From Ilumatobacteraceae bacterium (GTDB lineage Bacteria; Actinomycetota; Acidimicrobiia; Acidimicrobiales; Ilumatobacteraceae), in NCBI GenBank assembly GCA_016462185.1, contig JAEMTQ010000007.1, forward strand, positions 1-33,851: a stretch of 33,851 nt of DNA, read 5' to 3'. The notes below the pieces were generated by a model. That model was not told the origin of the DNA. It searched no databases and saw nothing but the letters and a program-made list of their open reading frames with translations. Shown piece by piece: positions 28,798-33,851 of the stretch; position 1 is the first letter of the stretch, and the number at the start of each line of letters is the position of its first letter. A program made the position numbers and the translations under genes.

Positions 28798-30539
28798 TCG
28801 TGCTCCCCAACCCGACCGTTCAACCAACCGAGTAACTGCTCTGCTGCAGATTCTGCCACATTCGGCGTGTCTAGATTTTCGAGCAACAGTCGCGCCGAGC
28901 GATCAATTTGAATTTGTTCTGGGTCACTCACCGTCACTCGATGTGCAAGTTCACGCCGAACGGCGGCAGCCAGCAAGTTCCATGCTTCACGAACTGGCTG
29001 TGACTCAACGTCAGCAACGGCTGCACGCTCTAAAACTTCGCGTGCATCTGGGTCGGCGTTCTCAAGCGACTGAGCCACGTCACCGAGCGCAGCGCCCACC
29101 GCAAGGTACGCACGACGATGCACGTCGTCTAAGAACAGCGCTTCGGAAAGCCAGTTGGCAATTTCATCCCAATGAGAAAACATCAAAGCCAAAACGACAA
29201 ACTCGGCCGAATCACCGCGCCGATTCATCGGTGTAGCAGCGATCGTCACCGATGGGTTGCGAGTGCGCCGCTCGGCGAGTTTCACCAAATCTGCAACAGG
29301 AATACCAACATGTGTCGCTACTTGTCCTGCGTAGATTTTTCTGACGTTCGTATCTGGGTGTTCGTTGATCACCGCCATCGCTTGTTCGGCCGTGCGTGAT
29401 CGCGCCTCGGGAGTCGCCACCGAACCAGCGTCAAGCACACGTTGCAAACGGAAACCCAAAAATGGCTGGGCTGTTTCAACTGCCTTGGCCAACGAGCCAG
29501 GATCAGAATTCGCCAAGTCGCCCGGGTCTTTGCCCTGCGGAAAATGCGCAACCCCCACTTCGACTTTGTAGCGCTGCTCCCATTCATAAAATCTTTCGGC
29601 TGCACCTTGCCCCGCGTTGTCGGCATCAAACGCAAGCACAACTTTTTTGGCAAATCGTTTGAGCAAGCGAACGTGATCTTCAGTCAATGCCGTGCCGCAA
29701 GTTGCAACCGCACGTCGCACTCCGCTGCGATGAAACCCGATCACGTCTGTGTAGCCCTCACAAACAATTACTTCATCGGCGGTAACAATCTCTGCTTTCG
29801 CCCAATTCAAACCGTAGAGAGTTTTCGACTTCGCATAGATCGCCGTCTCAGGTGAGTTTTTATACTTTGCTGGATCTTTACTTCCGGGCAAAACTCTTCC
29901 GCCGAATGCGACTGGCTCACCCGAATCGCGAAAAATCGGAAACATCACTCGTGCACGAAATGAGTCTTGTGCTTTGCCGCGCTTGTTGATGAAACCTAAG
30001 CCGGTTTCACGCAACAGATCAACCGACACTCCGATGTCGCGCGATAATGCATCCCAGTCGTCGGGCGCCCAACCAATTTTGAATTCGCGCGCCACATCTC
30101 CCGACAATCCGCGCTCACGCAAATAGTCGCGCGCCACACGCGCATCAGGCGCGGTCAACAATCGATTGTGATACCACTCAACAGCCTGGCTCATGATTTC
30201 GGTCAATTGTTTTGAGCGTTGACGGTCTTTGCTCTGACCACCCGATGTATAAGTGAGTTGGTAGCCCGACTTTCCGGCGATGTTCTCTATCGCACCAACG
30301 AAGTCAAGGTGTTCAATTTCTTGGATGAACTTGAAAACATCTCCTGACGCCCCGCAACCAAAACATTTGTAGCGTCGCGTCTCTTCGCGAACATTGAACG
30401 AACCAGACTTCTCTGCGTGAAATGGGCACAACCCAACCCAATTTCGTCCGACACGACGCAACTGGACATAGCCCTGAATCAGATCGACTATCGAGACGGT
30501 CTCCCGCAGTCTTTCAATGTCTGTATCAGCAATCGCCAC
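28794..30539 (-). CDS. dnaG: DNA primase
   Basis: CHC2 zinc finger CPFHAEKSGSFNV...YKCFGCGASGDVFKFI; Toprim EGYTDVIGFHRSG and AFDADNAGQ. Confidence 0.97.
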   Translation of the reverse strand: MAIADTDIERLRETVSIVDLIQGYVQLRRVGRNWVGLCPFHAEKSGSFNVREETRRYKCFGCGASGDVFKFIQEIEHLDFVGAIENIAGKSGYQLTYTSGGQSKDRQRSKQLTEIMSQAVEWYHNRLLTAPDARVARDYLRERGLSGDVAREFKIGWAPDDWDALSRDIGVSVDLLRETGLGFINKRGKAQDSFRARVMFPIFRDSGEPVAFGGRVLPGSKDPAKYKNSPETAIYAKSKTLYGLNWAKAEIVTADEVIVCEGYTDVIGFHRSGVRRAVATCGTALTEDHVRLLKRFAKKVVLAFDADNAGQGAAERFYEWEQRYKVEVGVAHFPQGKDPGDLANSDPGSLAKAVETAQPFLGFRLQRVLDAGSVATPEARSRTAEQAMAVINEHPDTNVRKIYAGQVATHVGIPVADLVKLAERRTRNPSVTIAATPMNRRGDSAEFVVLALMFSHWDEIANWLSEALFLDDVHRRAYLAVGAALGDVAQSLENADPDAREVLERAAVADVESQPVREAWNLLAAAVRRELAHRVTVSDPEQIQIDRSARLLLENLDTPNVAESAAEQLLGWLNGRVGEHE

Positions 30540-30566
30540 AGGCGAAGGCTAGTTGATGAGTGTTAT

Positions 30567-31553
30567 CTAGGCTTTTTTGCGACGGTCGTGAACCACCGAC
30601 GCGACGATACCGATTGTCAGCACCCCGATAATTATCCCCAAAGAAAGCGGAACTGGGATGTGATACCAAATCGAGATCGTCATCTTGACACCGACATAAA
30701 TCAGGAGCATCGAAATTGTGTGTGGCATAAACACAAACCGTTCGCGCATATCGGCAAGCAAGAAATAGAGGGCTCGAAGGCCGAGAATCGCAAACGCGTT
30801 TGATGCGAAGACAATGAATTGTTCGCGGCTTACGGCCAAAACTGCTGGCACCGAGTCAACGGCGAAAATCACGTCAGAAACTTCGATCAATACCAGCACA
30901 GCCAAAAGTGGCGTCGCCATGCGATGACCGTTGTGCATGGTGAACATCTTTTGACCGTCGTAGTGATCAACCGAAGGCACAAACTTGCGGAACAGCTTCA
31001 TCGTGCGAGTGTCGGCAGGGTTGCTCTCTTCGTCTCCCGCCTTGAAGATTTTGACGCCGGTATAGATCAAGAACACACCGAACACGACCAACAAGAACTG
31101 AAAGCGCGTGATGACTGCAACACCGACGATGATGAACACGAATCGAAGTACCAACGCGCCGAAGATTCCCCAAAATAGTGTTCGATGTTGATATTCACGC
31201 GGAACTTTGAAGTGCGCAAAAATCATCGCCCAAACAAAAACGTTGTCGATTGAGAGACTCTTTTCAATCAAGTAACCCGAGAGATACTCGATTGCTGAAG
31301 CAGAGCCTTCGCCTTGACCATTGAACATTGCATAAATAACACCCGTGAACGCCAGACCGAGGCTGATCCACACGGCGCTTTCAATTGCTGCTTCACGAAT
31401 GCCAATGACATGGGCTTTGCGATGGAATACAAGCAAGTCGACCAGCAGTGCACCTGCGATGACGATCAACAACATCGGCCAACCCCACGAAGGGATGACT
31501 ACATCTACGAAATTCGCTTTGTCGCTCTCTGCTGCTATCAACATATTAAGCAT
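30567..31553 (-). CDS. TerC-family integral membrane protein
   Basis: EKSLSIDNVFVWAMIF, LFWGIFGALVLRF, LVLIEVSDVIFAVDSVPAVLAVS; start chosen at MLNMLIAAESDK (31553). Confidence 0.92.
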   Translation of the reverse strand: MLNMLIAAESDKANFVDVVIPSWGWPMLLIVIAGALLVDLLVFHRKAHVIGIREAAIESAVWISLGLAFTGVIYAMFNGQGEGSASAIEYLSGYLIEKSLSIDNVFVWAMIFAHFKVPREYQHRTLFWGIFGALVLRFVFIIVGVAVITRFQFLLVVFGVFLIYTGVKIFKAGDEESNPADTRTMKLFRKFVPSVDHYDGQKMFTMHNGHRMATPLLAVLVLIEVSDVIFAVDSVPAVLAVSREQFIVFASNAFAILGLRALYFLLADMRERFVFMPHTISMLLIYVGVKMTISIWYHIPVPLSLGIIIGVLTIGIVASVVHDRRKKA

Positions 31554-31583
31554 GTGTATTTTGCCTCGACCTTTCGGGTGATG

Positions 31584-31646
31584 AACCAAAACCTTTTGTT
31601 TCGGTTTTACTTCCCCCGATTATCGCTTGCCATCAGGCAAGTCGGG
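31584..31646 (-). promoter_or_regulatory. Structured 5' leader of the terC gene (two predicted hairpins)
   Basis: Minus strand: CCCGA-[CTTGCC-TGAT-GGCAAG]-CGATAA-TCGGG, then AACCGAAAC-AAAAG-GTTTTGGTT (9 bp, one G-U). Confidence 0.5.
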
Positions 31647-31713
31647 CTATGGACACACACTACGACAATTTGATGACCAGAATCAAGCTTCAACAAATTA
31701 ATTGAAGTTTTAA

Positions 31714-33851
31714 TTACTTGGTTTCGGTTTTGAGGCCACCGATTATTGATTGCGCCGCGGCAAGGCGAGCAATCGGAATTCGGTATGGCGAGCACGAAAC
31801 ATAGTCGAGGCCAGCGCGATAGAACAACGCAATCGACTCTGGGTCGCCGCCGTGTTCACCGCACACACCAAGTTTCAACTTGCGCTTGGCCTTGCGACCG
31901 CGCTTGGCAGCAATCTCAACGAGTTCGCCGACGCCGGTCTGGTCGATCGTCTCAAACGGGTTTCGCTTGAGCAAACCTGCCTCAAGATACGCAGGCATCA
32001 TTCGGCTCTCAACGTCATCGCGCGAGAAACCAAAAGTCATCTGCGTCAAGTCGTTGGTGCCGAAACTGAAGAAGTCGGCATGCTCTGCCAACTCGTCGGC
32101 GCGCAACGCCGCGCGAGGTGTCTCAATCATCGTGCCGATCGTTACCTTCGGACGCGTAACTTTCTTGGCTCGCCCTGCAACTTTCACTTTCGGACGTGTC
32201 GCATACTCAACAAGCACAGCCTCAACCCACGATCTCGCCAACGCCAACTCTTCGCGAGTCACCGTCAACGGAATCATCACTTCGACAACCGGCTCGTAAC
32301 CCTCGGCTGCAACTTCATCGGCGGCCTGCATCAACGCACGAACCTGCATTGCATACAAACCTGGCTTCACAACACCAAGTCGCACACCACGAGTACCAAG
32401 CATCGGATTAACCTCTGCCCAATCGTGCGCCGCGCGCAACAACTTGCGTTCTTGTTCGTCTAGACCAGTCGTTGCGGCCTTAATTTCAAGTTCATCAACT
32501 CGTGGCAAGAACTCGTGAAGCGGCGGATCAAGCAAACGCACTGTCACCGGCAAGCCAGACATCGCACGCAACAGCGAAGCGAAGTCTTCTTTTTGCACCA
32601 CACGCAATTCTTCAAGCGCTGCAGCTTCTTCAGCAGGCGTATTTGCCAAAATCATGCGACGCACAACCGGCAAACGATCTGGCGCCAAGAACATGTGCTC
32701 AGTTCGGCACAAACCAATGCCTTCAGCGCCGTACTCACGTGCTTTCAGCGCATCGTCTGCAGTGTCGGCATTCGCACGCACTGCAAGTTTGCCCTTGCGA
32801 AACTCATCAGCCCATTTCAAAATCGTCTCAAACTCTTTTGTTGGTTTGGCGGCGGTCAATTGCATTTCTCCGACCATCACTTCGCCAGTCGTGCCATCGA
32901 GCGAAATTACATCGCCTTCACGCACAACAACATCGCCAACTTTAAAAGTCTTGCCTTCAATCTGCACCGAGTCTGCGCCCACAATTGCGGGTGTTCCCCA
33001 ACCACGAGCAACTACTGCTGCGTGACTTACAAGTCCACCACGCGATGTCAAAATTCCTTTTGCCACCATCATGCCGTGCACGTCTTCTGGGCTCGTTTCG
33101 CTGCGCACCAAAATTACGGCCTCGCCACTCTTGGCTGCCGCTTCAGCATCATCGGCAGTGAAATAAACCTTGCCGACTGCAGCACCTGGTGACGCCGCCA
33201 AACCTTTTGTCAGCGCTTTCGACTTATTAATAAATTGCGGATGCAACACCTGGTCCAAGTGTTCGGCGTTGACTCGCATCAGCGCTTCTTTTTTGGTGAT
33301 CTTCCACGACTGTTTGCCGCTTCCCGAACCAGCAGTCATGTCGACCGCCATCTTCAACGCTGCGGCACCCGTGCGCTTGCCGACACGAGTCTGCAACATC
33401 CACAACTTGCCTTGGTCAATCGTAAATTCGGTATCGCACATGTCGTGATAGTGGCGCTCGAGACGATCAAAGATTGCCAACAATTCTTTGTGCACCGAAG
33501 GAAACTGTCTCTTCAATGCATCTAGGTCTTCAGTGTTGCGAATACCAGCAACAACATCTTCGCCTTGGGCGTTTACTAAATAATCGCCGTATGGTTTGTC
33601 TTCACCTGTTGCCGCATTGCGCGTGAAACCCACACCAGTGCCCGAATTGTTGTCGCGATTACCAAACACCATCGCCTGCACGTTCACCGCAGTGCCTAGG
33701 TCATGGCTAATTTTTTCACGCACGCGATATGCAATTGCTCGTGCGCCGTTCCATGAACGAAACACTGCTTCAACTGCGCCGCGCAACTGTTTTGCAGGAT
33801 CTTGCGGAAATTCTTTGCCTGTCTCAACTTTGACGACCGCTTTAAAAGTTT
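31714..33851 (-). CDS. ppdK: Pyruvate, phosphate dikinase (5' end beyond window)
   Basis: DPAKQLRGAVEAVFRSWNGARAIAYR, catalytic TSRGGLVSHAAVVARGWGTPAIVG, GTNDLTQMTFGFSRDD, CGEHGGDPESI; frame stays open to the window end. Confidence 0.96.
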   Translation of the reverse strand, partial: TFKAVVKVETGKEFPQDPAKQLRGAVEAVFRSWNGARAIAYRVREKISHDLGTAVNVQAMVFGNRDNNSGTGVGFTRNAATGEDKPYGDYLVNAQGEDVVAGIRNTEDLDALKRQFPSVHKELLAIFDRLERHYHDMCDTEFTIDQGKLWMLQTRVGKRTGAAALKMAVDMTAGSGSGKQSWKITKKEALMRVNAEHLDQVLHPQFINKSKALTKGLAASPGAAVGKVYFTADDAEAAAKSGEAVILVRSETSPEDVHGMMVAKGILTSRGGLVSHAAVVARGWGTPAIVGADSVQIEGKTFKVGDVVVREGDVISLDGTTGEVMVGEMQLTAAKPTKEFETILKWADEFRKGKLAVRANADTADDALKAREYGAEGIGLCRTEHMFLAPDRLPVVRRMILANTPAEEAAALEELRVVQKEDFASLLRAMSGLPVTVRLLDPPLHEFLPRVDELEIKAATTGLDEQERKLLRAAHDWAEVNPMLGTRGVRLGVVKPGLYAMQVRALMQAADEVAAEGYEPVVEVMIPLTVTREELALARSWVEAVLVEYATRPKVKVAGRAKKVTRPKVTIGTMIETPRAALRADELAEHADFFSFGTNDLTQMTFGFSRDDVESRMMPAYLEAGLLKRNPFETIDQTGVGELVEIAAKRGRKAKRKLKLGVCGEHGGDPESIALFYRAGLDYVSCSPYRIPIARLAAAQSIIGGLKTETK

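Noticed and set aside
31684-31710. Intrinsic terminator after ppdK
   Set aside because: AT-rich 7-bp CTTCAA-type stem without a downstream U-run on the minus strand; not reliable.
31750-33192. Long plus-strand ORFs (237 aa and 225 aa) antisense to ppdK
   Set aside because: Arg/His/Gln/Ser-rich shadow translations opposite an unambiguous PpdK; no start context or domain.

Overview
The window looks actinobacterial (inference from XylA, SigA and the Cgl0159-like proteins). It has three parts. (1) About 1-6.7 kb lies between a truncated tRNA-Met(CAT) and a tRNA-Asn(GTT). It holds an ABC-2 exporter whose ATPase is fused to a predicted secreted alpha/beta hydrolase, a secreted PHM-like type II copper monooxygenase, and a convergent copper amine oxidase. 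(2) About 6.7-27.8 kb is a pentose/cyclitol catabolic block: xylA-xylB; a minus-strand operon of sugar-binding protein, permease, ATPase, Cgl0159-like aldolase, iolD, SDR and Gfo/Idh; an iolE-like gene; a serine protease/MFS pair; a Gfo/Idh-Gfo/Idh-ChbG operon; and a plus-strand iolC, second aldolase paralogue, iolB and Gfo/Idh operon. (3) About 27.8-33.85 kb is a housekeeping minus-strand run: sigA-like sigma factor, dnaG, terC and a 5'-truncated ppdK. The points most worth checking are the hydrolase-TM-ABC ATPase fusion, the 683-aa sugar permease with about 320 aa of extra membrane sequence, the inositol locus with duplicated Cgl0159-like aldolases but no iolA or regulator in view, the hairpin between the binding-protein and permease genes, and the structured terC leader. 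I saw no CRISPR array, rRNA, transposase or integrase. All calls were made by eye from motifs and gene context, with no database search.
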